Assembly: GCA_002731905.1 (NCBI GenBank)
Contig: PCBV01000036.1
Span: forward strand, 1-5,176
Source of the DNA: Methanobacteriota archaeon
GTDB taxonomy: Archaea > Thermoplasmatota > Poseidoniia > MGIII > CG-Epi1
DNA: 5,176 nt
Reading direction: 5' to 3'
Part shown: positions 1 to 5,176 of the stretch, in pieces
Layout of the letters: each line of letters begins with the position of its first letter
Position numbering within the stretch: position 1 is the stretch's first letter
Program-made: the position numbers and the translations under genes
The notes under the pieces: generated by a model
What the model saw: the letters and a program-made list of their open reading frames with translations, nothing else
Database searches by the model: none
Told to the model about the DNA's origin: nothing

Positions 1-1
1 A

Positions 2-172
2 GGCGGCTTTGCGGTGTTGCTCCTGAGTCCTATGCCGCTGGTGCGTAATTTTGGCTTGCTGACCGCGCTGACAATAGTCTATGCGGTGCTTATTGCGCTG
101 CTGGTGCTGCCCTCACTGATCTGGGCTGGGAACCGCCTTGCGGAGTTGCTCAGTCGGCAGTGGGCTGGCTGA
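2..172 (+). CDS. RND/MMPL-family transporter, C-terminal end (partial)
   Basis: This is the 3' end of a gene that begins before the window; 56 codons and a TGA stop are present. The peptide starts GGFAVLLLSPMPLVRNFGLL and carries the pattern typical of the last two membrane helices of MMPL/RND permeases: a small-residue-rich helix end, a 'SP.P..R.FG.L' turn, then a long hydrophobic helix (about residues 17-42) ending in the family's usual 'LPSL' motif and a short charged cytoplasmic tail. Proteins of this family use the proton gradient to export lipids, hydrophobic compounds or drugs; archaeal members are mostly uncharacterised. The substrate cannot be inferred from this fragment. The stop codon lies inside the 3' end of the opposing CNNM-like gene, giving a 23-bp tail-to-tail overlap. 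Family assignment is fairly secure from the terminal-helix pattern; subfamily is unknown. Confidence 0.8.
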   Translation, partial: GGFAVLLLSPMPLVRNFGLLTALTIVYAVLIALLVLPSLIWAGNRLAELLSRQWAG

Positions 173-1244
173 CGCGCTTCTGCTGTCGCTTCTCCCACAG
201 CTCGCGGGCCAGCTGCCGCATGTCCTCGACCGAGTCTGACTCGTCAACGATTTCGACACCGAGTAGCGTTTCCACAGCGTCCTCAAGCGTAATCAGTCCC
301 TGCGTGGTGCCATACTCGTCGACGACGAGGAAGGCGTGCTCGCGCCTCTCAATGAACTCGTCGAGCAGGTCAGCGACGCTGTCGCCCGGCGCGACACTGT
401 GCAGTGGTTGCAGCAGCTCGCCTAGCAGGGTGTCGCCGGCGTCGCCGCCATAAGTTTCCATCAGCAGGCTGCGCAACACGAAGCCGACCACGTCGTCCAG
501 ACCCCCATCGGTGATCGGAATGCGCGAGAAAGGCAGAGGCGAGTGTGCCTCGACCACCTCCGCCACGGTTTGCGATTGCTGAAAGGTTAGCATCACCGTG
601 CTGGGGGTCATCACGTCTTCGGCGTGAATGTTGTCGAGCGTGAGCAGGTTGCGGATGACGCGCGTCTCGCCCCGGTCGAGCGTGCCCTGATCCTCGCCCA
701 GCTCCGCCACCGCAATCATCTCCTCGCGGGTCATCTCGGGATGGCTGCCGTTGGGCGCGATGGTGCGCGAGAAGCGGCGCAGTACGATGACCGCAGGCCA
801 GGTGAGCCACACCAGCCAGCGAATGATGTGCGCCGCCGCGGGAGCCAGTGAGCGCCAGTAGGTGGCTCCGATAGTTTTCGGAATGATTTCGGAGAAGACC
901 AGTATGAGCAGGGTCAGGATAATCGAGGCGGCGGTGAACCAGCTGTTCCCCAGCTGGTGGAACTCAGCGCCGACACCTGCGGCGCCGACGGTGTGTGCTA
1001 CCGTGTTGAGCGTCAGGATAGCCGCCAGCGGCGAGTCAATTTCCTCCTTGAGGCTGCGCAGCAGATGGCCGCTGCTGCGCCCCTCCCGCGAGAGCCGTTC
1101 TATGAATGACCAGTTGGTCGAGAGCAGTACTGCCTCCAGCAGCGAGCAGAGGAACGATACTCCCAGTGCCAGCAGCAGGAAGAAAGCGATGTAGCCCCAG
1201 CTCAGCCCGGCCAGTGCCTCACTCAGGCTCGCGAGGTCCAGCAC
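150..1244 (-). CDS. CNNM/CorB-type membrane protein (DUF21 plus CBS pair), putative Mg2+ transporter
   Basis: A 364-residue protein. The N-terminal DUF21 (CNNM) membrane domain has hydrophobic segments at about 18-41, 71-93, 103-125 and 135-157, and family signatures 'SLLEAVLLS' (34-42), 'PLAAILTLN' (72-80) and 'FSEIIPKTIGA' (117-127). A linker rich in acidic residues (about 169-207) leads into a CBS pair: 'EDVMTPSTV' at 209-217, 'FSRIPITDGGLDDVVGFV' at 239-256, and 'FLVVDEYGTTQGLITLEDA' at 305-323. Characterised relatives (bacterial and archaeal CorB/CorC, animal CNNM) move or regulate Mg2+, with the CBS pair binding ATP-Mg on the cytoplasmic side. The protein ends about 35 residues after the CBS pair in a charged tail and lacks the CorC_HlyC domain that many relatives carry. 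Start: GTG, chosen because a strong GGGAGGT lies just upstream and the N-terminus leads directly into the first helix. Family is secure; transport of Mg2+ is inferred from homologues, and older databases would call it hemolysin-like. Confidence 0.9.
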   Translation of the reverse strand: MLDLASLSEALAGLSWGYIAFFLLLALGVSFLCSLLEAVLLSTNWSFIERLSREGRSSGHLLRSLKEEIDSPLAAILTLNTVAHTVGAAGVGAEFHQLGNSWFTAASIILTLLILVFSEIIPKTIGATYWRSLAPAAAHIIRWLVWLTWPAVIVLRRFSRTIAPNGSHPEMTREEMIAVAELGEDQGTLDRGETRVIRNLLTLDNIHAEDVMTPSTVMLTFQQSQTVAEVVEAHSPLPFSRIPITDGGLDDVVGFVLRSLLMETYGGDAGDTLLGELLQPLHSVAPGDSVADLLDEFIERREHAFLVVDEYGTTQGLITLEDAVETLLGVEIVDESDSVEDMRQLARELWEKRQQKRVSQPTAD

Positions 1245-1247
1245 GTT

Positions 1248-1254
1248 ACCTCCC
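1248..1254 (-). promoter_or_regulatory. Shine-Dalgarno site of the CNNM-like gene
   Basis: On the minus strand GGGAGGT is followed by AAC and the GTG start codon. It is a near-perfect match to the 16S rRNA 3' end and supports the GTG at 1244 as the real start. The spacer is short (about 4 nt from GGAGG). The presence of a strong site implies a leadered transcript. I see no convincing TATA box at the matching distance; the best candidate, GATACAGA around 1296-1303, is weak. Confidence 0.7.
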
Positions 1255-1374
1255 TATCCTGCCGCAGAGCGCCGCGACTGTCGTACCGAAACGTCTCTGT
1301 ATCGTCAACTAGCGTTTCCTGGCGTGATGGCCGTCTGTGACGACCGCTGCCGTAACATGGATTGGGTCCCTGCT

Positions 1375-1417
1375 AAAAGAAGTTGCCCTCACTTGCACAC
1401 GCACTCCAGCAAGCAAG
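1375..1417 (-). terminator. Possible terminator after the 475-residue membrane-protein gene
   Basis: Read on the minus strand, a short inverted repeat CTTGC...GCAAG (arms at 1409-1413 or 1413-1417 and 1392-1396) lies just past the stop codon, and about 12 nt further on there is a pyrimidine tract TTCTTTT (about 1375-1381). Archaeal termination relies chiefly on T-rich tracts, so the tract matters more than the weak 5-bp stem. The same tract with following bases (TTTTAGCA) could instead be read as a poor TATA box for the CNNM-like gene, but it lies about 130 bp from that start. Confidence 0.3.
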
Positions 1418-1421
1418 GTAC

Positions 1422-2849
1422 TCAGCGTGATGACCAATAGGCGATGAAACGGCTGAGTTCATCGGCGATTGGAGCTAGGCTGCTTGTGTCACCGTTCCAA
1501 GTTGCACCAATAGTGTAACCGTATTCGTCCCACAACTCGTCTAAGAATTCCTTCATTATCAACCCGAAATCATCTGGAGGTGTACCAGATATTACTCCAG
1601 CCAGGTAGAGTGGCCGCTTGCGCTGTACTAACAAGTTGAGGTTGCCATACTTTAGGTTCTCCAGCCCCCCTACTTCGTCGTCAGTACTAAACGAATCCTT
1701 GATGAAGTCACCGATTGCAGTGAGCATCGAGCTCACGATTTCTGAGTCAGCCATTTGCGAGCCGTGCAGCGCTGCGTGCGAGATAAGCCGTCCGTCATCG
1801 TAGATTAGGAACAGCTCCTGCACCTTGCATGGAAATAGCCGCGCCAGTGGGTTGCGTGGGACATCCAGTTCCTGTATCTGGTAGCTGCTTCTACCATTAG
1901 CGCCGGTCAAACCACTTCTAGCCTCACCACGTGACAGTGATTGTAGTGCGTCGACGAAGCCGCCCATGTCCCGCGCTAGCACCCGTGCCTCGAGTGCGTA
2001 CAGGTACTGTCGCGCCAGCCCGAACAGGATAATTCCGTAGCAGAGCATTGTTGAGAAGGGAAACGAGACAAATATGTAGGCGAGCAGCGCCGTGACCCAG
2101 AACAGCAGCGGTCGTAGTAGCCCGCCCCCCAGCCGGTAGCTGATGGTGATGATAAGCAGCAACTGCAGCGCGAGAGCGATTGCCATCACGCGTCCGTCAG
2201 TCCATACTGAAGTTTTGTCCAGAGTAATTTCACCCTCAGCAGGATTGTAGGCGGCGGCGCCCGCGACAGGCGAAAGCGACGTTCCACCTAGTCGCCCACC
2301 GCTCGGTAACCGCAAGTGATCCAGCACGAATTTGTTGGTCTTCAGCTCTGTGTCAGGCGGATATTTGACGCTGAGCGAGAGCTGTAGCCCGGTGGCGTTG
2401 CCGAGTTGCGTCGCGAACATAAGTGGATGCAGAGCATCATCTTCAGCGAGCCGAAAATCAATAGTGAGTACGAGTGACTCAGGTTCCGCGGTAAATTTGC
2501 TGAGTTCTGCCTCCGCGACCGGGCCGCTGCCTAGAATCGCCCCAGCGAGCGCTTCGTCAGTATTGCCGCCCGGAAATGGGCCAGCCAAATAGCGCAGCAC
2601 TACTTCGGCAGTATAGTTACCGGAGAGTGTGAAGTTCTCGTCCGCGGCGTAGTGTGCCTGTAGTGTAGGCCAGTCCGGAGCTTCGGATGGGGTGCCGCTT
2701 CCCGGCCACGCCAAGCGTAGTCGAGCCTCGCCATTTCGGGCGTCGCTGAATTCCAGCTCCAGCGCTAGCGCTGGTAACTCCTCGTTGGCCACTGCCGTAC
2801 CAGGTACCAGCAGCAGCGCCAGCAACAGGATTCCTACGATTGCCCGCAC
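1422..2849 (-). CDS. Signal-peptide membrane protein with cytoplasmic roadblock/longin-like domain (unnamed family)
   Basis: A 475-residue protein I cannot assign to a named family. Visible layout: a signal peptide (1-21, hydrophobic core ILLLALLLV, likely cleavage after AVA); an outside domain (22-220) rich in beta-type patterns with three N-x-S/T sequons at N72, N78 and N151; three closely packed hydrophobic segments at about 221-238, 244-262 and 264-284; a linker; and a C-terminal domain from about 340. That domain reads as two strands ('[17 protein letters not shown]', 343-359), a helix ('[18 protein letters not shown]', 370-387), three strands (about 395-422) and two helices (425-442 and 457-472). 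This beta-beta-alpha-beta-beta-beta-alpha-alpha order is that of longin domains and close to roadblock/LC7 domains, which bind small GTPases. Similar 'LIY.DGRLI.H' tails occur, as I recall, in other euryarchaeal membrane proteins. The predicted topology puts the tail in the cytoplasm, so a surface sensor or scaffold is plausible but inferred. The GTG start is supported by the signal peptide and the promoter spacing. Confidence 0.8.
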   Translation of the reverse strand: MRAIVGILLLALLLVPGTAVANEELPALALELEFSDARNGEARLRLAWPGSGTPSEAPDWPTLQAHYAADENFTLSGNYTAEVVLRYLAGPFPGGNTDEALAGAILGSGPVAEAELSKFTAEPESLVLTIDFRLAEDDALHPLMFATQLGNATGLQLSLSVKYPPDTELKTNKFVLDHLRLPSGGRLGGTSLSPVAGAAAYNPAEGEITLDKTSVWTDGRVMAIALALQLLLIITISYRLGGGLLRPLLFWVTALLAYIFVSFPFSTMLCYGIILFGLARQYLYALEARVLARDMGGFVDALQSLSRGEARSGLTGANGRSSYQIQELDVPRNPLARLFPCKVQELFLIYDDGRLISHAALHGSQMADSEIVSSMLTAIGDFIKDSFSTDDEVGGLENLKYGNLNLLVQRKRPLYLAGVISGTPPDDFGLIMKEFLDELWDEYGYTIGATWNGDTSSLAPIADELSRFIAYWSSR

Positions 2850-2857
2850 GCCCCCGG

Positions 2858-2863
2858 CCTCAC
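2858..2863 (-). promoter_or_regulatory. Possible Shine-Dalgarno site of the 475-residue membrane-protein gene
   Basis: GTGAGG on the minus strand lies 8 nt before the GTG start codon, a usable ribosome-binding distance. However, the palindromic TATA element is centred about 25 bp upstream of the same GTG, which would put transcription start on or next to the start codon and leave this site outside the mRNA. Either the transcript is leaderless and this match is chance, or an additional upstream promoter exists. Confidence 0.35.
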
Positions 2864-2867
2864 GAGC

Positions 2868-2880
2868 TAGTTTTAAACTA
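2868..2880. promoter_or_regulatory. Palindromic TATA element in the divergent promoter region
   Basis: The sequence TAGTTT-T-AAACTA is a perfect inverted repeat around one central base. It contains TTTTAAA on the plus strand and TTTAAAA on the minus strand, so it can serve as an archaeal TATA box in either direction. On the minus strand its centre is 25 bp from the GTG of the membrane-protein gene, the classic spacing for a leaderless start, and it is preceded by an A-rich BRE-like CCAAATAG. On the plus strand it would start transcription about 30 nt before the L40e ATG. A palindrome here could also be an operator for a dimeric regulator; the sequence alone cannot tell these apart. Confidence 0.6.
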
Positions 2881-2892
2881 TTTGGTGTTCAG

Positions 2893-2906
2893 CGAAACTG
2901 CTTTTA
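2893..2906 (+). promoter_or_regulatory. Second candidate promoter for L40e (BRE plus TATA-like box)
   Basis: CGAAAC (2893-2898), a good match to the purine-rich archaeal BRE, is followed by TTTTA (2902-2906). The centre of the T-rich box is about 25 bp upstream of the L40e ATG, so initiation would fall at the start codon and give a leaderless mRNA. The absence of any clear Shine-Dalgarno site before the L40e ATG fits this. It competes with the stronger-looking palindromic TATA box about 30 bp further upstream. Confidence 0.4.
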
Positions 2907-2928
2907 CCCCCCATTGGTACGGCGCGAT

Positions 2929-3078
2929 ATGGCTCGGTTCCCAGAGGCGGAGGCACGACTCTTCAACAAGAAGATCTGTATGCGCTGTAATGCCCGCAAC
3001 GCTGTTGCAGCAATCCGCTGCCGAAAGTGTAACTCAAGCGACTTGCGCAGCAAGGCACGCGAGTCACGTGGGAAGTAG
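2929..3078 (+). CDS. rpl40e: Large-subunit ribosomal protein L40e
   Basis: A 49-residue basic protein beginning [20 protein letters not shown]. It has a four-cysteine zinc ribbon: C17-x2-C20 and C31-x2-C34, separated by ten residues that include 'NARNA', followed by the 'LR.KA.E.RGK' basic tail typical of archaeal L40e. The family binds rRNA on the large ribosomal subunit; eukaryotic L40 is made as a ubiquitin fusion, while archaeal forms such as this one stand alone. Length is normal for archaeal members (about 50 residues). The reading frame stays open upstream to 2692, but the ATG at 2929 is chosen because family similarity begins exactly there and because upstream sequence overlaps the divergent gene and its promoter. 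The gene is divergent from the putative membrane sensor and convergent with glmS, so it is probably its own transcription unit. Confidence 0.93.
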   Translation: MARFPEAEARLFNKKICMRCNARNAVAAIRCRKCNSSDLRSKARESRGK

Positions 3079-3093
3079 GTGAGACAGCCTACT
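3074..3093 (+). terminator. Small hairpin across the L40e stop codon, possible 3' processing or termination signal
   Basis: AGTAGG (3074-3079) and CCTACT (3088-3093) form a perfect 6-bp stem, extendable by one G-U pair, around a 6-8 nt loop. The left arm contains the TAG stop codon of L40e. The rest of the 59-bp convergent gap up to 3137 holds a T-rich tract TTCTTT (3134-3139) suited to stopping + strand transcription, and on the minus strand a TTTT run (3116-3113) past the glmS stop. Whether the hairpin itself acts in termination is uncertain, since archaeal termination mostly needs only T tracts. Confidence 0.3.
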
Positions 3094-3137
3094 CGTTGAT
3101 TGTCGCGCGCCGAAAATCATACCGCTAACTGTGTTCT

Positions 3138-4955
3138 TTACTCGACCGTGACTGACTTTGCCAGGTTACGTGGTTTGTCGATATCGCACCCCAGCTCGTT
3201 AGCGACGTGGTAGGCGAGCAGTTGTAGCGCGACACCAGCGGTGAATGGCATCAGGACAGAATCGCTGGCAGGGAGCGTAATGACCTGTTCCGAGAGCCGT
3301 AGCGCGTCCGCGTCGCCTTCTTGCGCCACTACCAGTAGCGGCGCTTTGCGTGCCGCCACCTCCTCCATGTTGGAGACCAGCTTGGCATGGGTGTGGTCCT
3401 GGCTGGCGATAGCAATGACCGGTGTCTGCGGCGAAAGCAGGGCCAGTGGCCCGTGCTTCAGCTCACCGGCAGGGTATCCTTCGGCGTGGAGATAAGAGAT
3501 TTCTTTCAGTTTCAAGGCACCTTCGAGTGCAATTGGGTAGCCCAGATTGCGGCCGATAAAGAAGAGCGAGCTGCTCTGTGTCAGCGAGCTGGCCAGCTTG
3601 GCGATGGCGGAGCGGTGCTCGAGCACTTGTCCGACATAGTGTGGCAGCCTCCGTAGCTCCTGTTCCCAGCGCCGCAGCTGTGGCAGATCCAAACTCTTGC
3701 GCGAGTAGGCAAGATGCACTGCCAGCATGTAGAGCGCTTGCATCTGCACCAGGAAGGTCTTTGTCGCAGCTACGCCAATCTCGGGTCCGGCGCGTGTTAG
3801 CAGGATACCGTCGACATTGCGCGCTAAGCTGCTTCCGCCAACGTTACAGATGGCGACCGTGTGCGACCCCTGCTGTCGCGCTACACGCGCGGCGGCGAGC
3901 GTATCAGCAGTCTCGCCACTCTGCGAAATCAGTACCACCAGCGGGCGCGCCGAGAGCATACCACCTACATTCTGCACTGGTGGTGAGTAGCGGAATTCCG
4001 AGGCGTGACAAACGTTCACCGGGATGGCAGTCAGCTGCTCGATGACATACTTGCCAACCATCCCGGCGTGCAGGGAAGTACCGCACGCCACAATTGAAAT
4101 CGAGCCGATGCGCCAGTTCAGGTCTAGCCCGTCGATGATAGCCTCTGCTAGGGTTGGCAGCAGCGATTCTTGCAGAGCCCTAGGCTGCTCGAATATTTCC
4201 TTGAGCATGTAGTGCGTATAGCCCCCCCGCTCGGAGTCCTCAAACGCCCAGTCGAGTTCCTCTATTTCGGGCTCACGTATATTTCCGGCCATGTCACTAA
4301 TTTCGACGCTGTCGGCGGTAAGGCATACCAGTTCACCGTTACGGACGTATGCAACGCGCTGCGTATACTTCGCGATTGCCGGCGCGTCGCTTGCTAGAAA
4401 ATTTCCCCCTTCACCAAAGCCGACCACAAGCGGAGATTCGTTGCGCGCCGCCACGATTTCGCCGGGATGCGCCGCGTGCAGCACCGCAATCGCGTAAGCA
4501 CCCGTCACATCTCCGAGCGCCGTCCGCACGGCCGTGAGCAAGTCGCCGTCATAATGACGCCCAATCAGGTGTGGCAGCACTTCGGTATCGGTCCCGGAGT
4601 TGAACTTGATTCCTGCCGCTTCCATTCCAGAGCGCAGGTCGGCATAGTTCTCTAGCGTGCCATTGTGTATGACAGCAATGTCGCCGCTGGAATCGACTTG
4701 CGGATGCGCGTTTGCGTCGGACGGTTCACCGTGCGTCGCCCATCGGGTATGGCCGATACCAACCGTTGCCGCCAGTTTGGGCAGCACCTCTTCCATCACC
4801 GTGATGCGCCCTTGTTTCTTGTGGATAGTAAGTCCGTTTTTTTCGTGGAGCGCGATTCCAGATGAATCGTAACCGCGGTATTCAAGCCGCTTAAGTGCTT
4901 CAACCAGTATTTGCGGTGCATTCCCACTCCCGGCGTAGCCTACGATACCGCACAT
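3138..4955 (-). CDS. glmS: Glutamine--fructose-6-phosphate aminotransferase (isomerizing), GlmS
   Basis: A complete 605-residue GlmS (E. coli enzyme: 609). It converts fructose-6-phosphate and glutamine to glucosamine-6-phosphate and glutamate in the cytoplasm, the entry step to UDP-GlcNAc and other amino sugars. The N-terminal class II glutaminase domain (about 1-240) starts MCGIVGY with the nucleophile Cys2, which becomes N-terminal after Met removal. It has 'HTRWATHG' (69-76), the oxyanion-hole N98-G99 and the glutamine-binding D123 in 'GTDTE'. Two SIS domains follow: the first with 'CGTS' (291-294) and the phosphate-binding 'SQSGETADT' (344-352), the second with 'KLKE' (E485), 'ELKHGP' (H501) and the C-terminal 'PRNLAKSVTVE' (K600), matching the isomerase residues E488, H504 and K603 of E. 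coli. The start is the ATG preceded by GAGGG 7 nt away. Its ATG overlaps the stop of the upstream beta-helix gene, so the two are co-transcribed. No ribozyme-type leader can exist here. Confidence 0.98.
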   Translation of the reverse strand: MCGIVGYAGSGNAPQILVEALKRLEYRGYDSSGIALHEKNGLTIHKKQGRITVMEEVLPKLAATVGIGHTRWATHGEPSDANAHPQVDSSGDIAVIHNGTLENYADLRSGMEAAGIKFNSGTDTEVLPHLIGRHYDGDLLTAVRTALGDVTGAYAIAVLHAAHPGEIVAARNESPLVVGFGEGGNFLASDAPAIAKYTQRVAYVRNGELVCLTADSVEISDMAGNIREPEIEELDWAFEDSERGGYTHYMLKEIFEQPRALQESLLPTLAEAIIDGLDLNWRIGSISIVACGTSLHAGMVGKYVIEQLTAIPVNVCHASEFRYSPPVQNVGGMLSARPLVVLISQSGETADTLAAARVARQQGSHTVAICNVGGSSLARNVDGILLTRAGPEIGVAATKTFLVQMQALYMLAVHLAYSRKSLDLPQLRRWEQELRRLPHYVGQVLEHRSAIAKLASSLTQSSSLFFIGRNLGYPIALEGALKLKEISYLHAEGYPAGELKHGPLALLSPQTPVIAIASQDHTHAKLVSNMEEVAARKAPLLVVAQEGDADALRLSEQVITLPASDSVLMPFTAGVALQLLAYHVANELGCDIDKPRNLAKSVTVE

Positions 4956-5176
4956 CAGTTTTCCCTCGCTGGGAACTCGCCGTTCACGGTCTCACCATCG
5001 TCAACGGCGGCGTTGTGCCAGAGCACGCAGCCGCCCTGTAGCACCACCCGGTCGCCAATACGGCATCCATCGCCGACCATCGCCCCACGGTCGATGACCG
5101 AGTGCTGTGATTGCAGGTAGGTAGCTTCATCTGGGCCGGGAAGTGCGATGACGTGCGCTCCGAGGTCGCTCCCCTC
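4955..5176 (-). CDS. Left-handed beta-helix protein, probable sugar-1-phosphate nucleotidyltransferase, C-terminal end (partial)
   Basis: The last 73 residues and TGA stop of a gene that begins beyond the right edge. From about residue 26 the sequence falls into consecutive hexads (SVIDRG, AMVGDG, CRIGDR, VVLQGG, CVLWHN, AAVDDG, ETVNGE), the hallmark of a left-handed beta-helix, followed by a short FPAREN tail. Ends with 'VLW..A.V.DG..V' are common in NDP-sugar pyrophosphorylases of the GlmU / mannose-1-phosphate guanylyltransferase group (COG1208). In those, an N-terminal nucleotidyltransferase domain activates a sugar phosphate and the helix aids oligomerisation or carries acetyltransferase activity. 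The stop and the glmS start share one base (TGATG), and a nucleotidyltransferase beside glmS would place sequential amino-sugar steps together. The catalytic domain is outside the window, so an isolated acyltransferase cannot be excluded, and the GlmU-type versus guanylyltransferase choice is open. Confidence 0.7.
   Translation of the reverse strand, partial: EGSDLGAHVIALPGPDEATYLQSQHSVIDRGAMVGDGCRIGDRVVLQGGCVLWHNAAVDDGETVNGEFPAREN
4963..4967 (-). promoter_or_regulatory. Shine-Dalgarno site of glmS within the upstream gene
   Basis: GAGGG on the minus strand lies 7 nt before the glmS ATG and inside the last codons of the upstream beta-helix gene. It would allow new initiation or re-initiation at glmS after termination at the overlapping TGA, which fits translational coupling of the two genes. 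Confidence 0.6.

Larger units (their letters stand above)
1245..1421. other. Intergenic region between two codirectional minus-strand genes
   Basis: This 177-bp gap separates the 475-residue membrane-protein gene (upstream on the minus strand) from the CNNM-like gene. It holds a possible terminator next to the upstream gene and the ribosome binding site of the downstream gene. No small ORF with family features, no tRNA-like fold and no repeat was seen. The gap length and the candidate terminator suggest the two genes are transcribed separately. Confidence 0.6.

Noticed and set aside
370..810. 146-codon open frame on the minus strand inside the CNNM-like gene
   Set aside because: It is an alternative frame of a clear family gene, its translation is low-complexity Arg/Gly/Ala-rich sequence typical of GC-rich shadow frames, and it has no recognisable domain.
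1245..1421. A small RNA or tRNA gene in the 177-bp gap
   Set aside because: No cloverleaf, no T-loop-like GTTCRANNC motif and no stable long stem was found; only a short 5-bp inverted repeat near a T tract.
2332..2592. Plus-strand Ser/Ala-rich open frame opposite the ectodomain of the membrane protein
   Set aside because: Composition mirrors the codon bias of the opposite strand; no signal or domain is visible.
2840..3082. 80-codon open frame overlapping L40e in another frame
   Set aside because: It conflicts with the conserved zinc-ribbon frame of L40e and shows no family features.
3578..4045. 155-codon open frame on the plus strand opposite glmS
   Set aside because: It is antisense to the conserved SIS region of glmS; the translation is Arg/Ser/Ala-rich with no family signature and no promoter or ribosome site.
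4956..5000. A glmS ribozyme or riboswitch leader upstream of glmS
   Set aside because: There is no untranslated leader: the upstream gene runs to and overlaps the glmS start codon, and the glmS ribozyme is known from Gram-positive-type bacteria.
4911..5120. Plus-strand open frame across the glmS start and the beta-helix gene
   Set aside because: It lies opposite two well-supported overlapping minus-strand genes and has no recognisable features.
1..5176. CRISPR array, insertion sequence, att site or other mobile element
   Set aside because: No regularly spaced direct repeats, terminal inverted repeats, transposase or integrase sequence were seen; all genes look like chromosomal housekeeping or membrane genes.

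Overview
The window is most likely archaeal chromosome. The strongest evidence is a complete gene for ribosomal protein L40e (2929-3078), a small zinc-ribbon protein found in archaea and eukaryotes but not in bacteria. TTTTAAA-type boxes sit at promoter distance from start codons, and two genes start with GTG. The fairly high GC content, the secreted and membrane architecture of the 475-residue protein, and the L40e sequence suggest a euryarchaeal or Thermoplasmatota-type lineage (for example a marine group). That placement is inference and was not tested. Nothing points to a plasmid, virus or insertion sequence.

Layout from left to right: (1) the last 56 codons of an RND/MMPL-type membrane transporter on the + strand (2-172). 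(2) A DUF21/CNNM-CBS membrane protein on the - strand (150-1244), whose 3' end overlaps the transporter tail to tail by 23 bp. (3) A 177-bp gap with a possible terminator for the next gene. (4) A 475-residue membrane protein on the - strand (1422-2849) with a signal peptide, a glycosylatable-looking ectodomain, three membrane segments and a cytoplasmic domain resembling the roadblock/longin fold. I do not recognise it as a named family, and it is the most interesting gene here. (5) A 79-bp divergent promoter region with a 13-bp palindromic TATA element. (6) The L40e gene on the + strand. (7) A 59-bp convergent gap. (8) glmS on the - strand (3138-4955), complete and with all key catalytic residues. 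(9) The 3' end of a left-handed beta-helix protein, probably a sugar-1-phosphate nucleotidyltransferase, on the - strand (4955-5176), joined to glmS by a TGATG stop/start overlap.

The only clear pathway unit is the nucleotidyltransferase-like gene plus glmS. GlmS makes glucosamine-6-phosphate from fructose-6-phosphate and glutamine, and the upstream enzyme would activate a sugar phosphate to an NDP-sugar. Together they would supply amino-sugar donors for surface glycans or protein glycosylation. The RND transporter, the CNNM-type protein and the putative sensor are all membrane proteins but are separate transcription units, so no joint function can be claimed.
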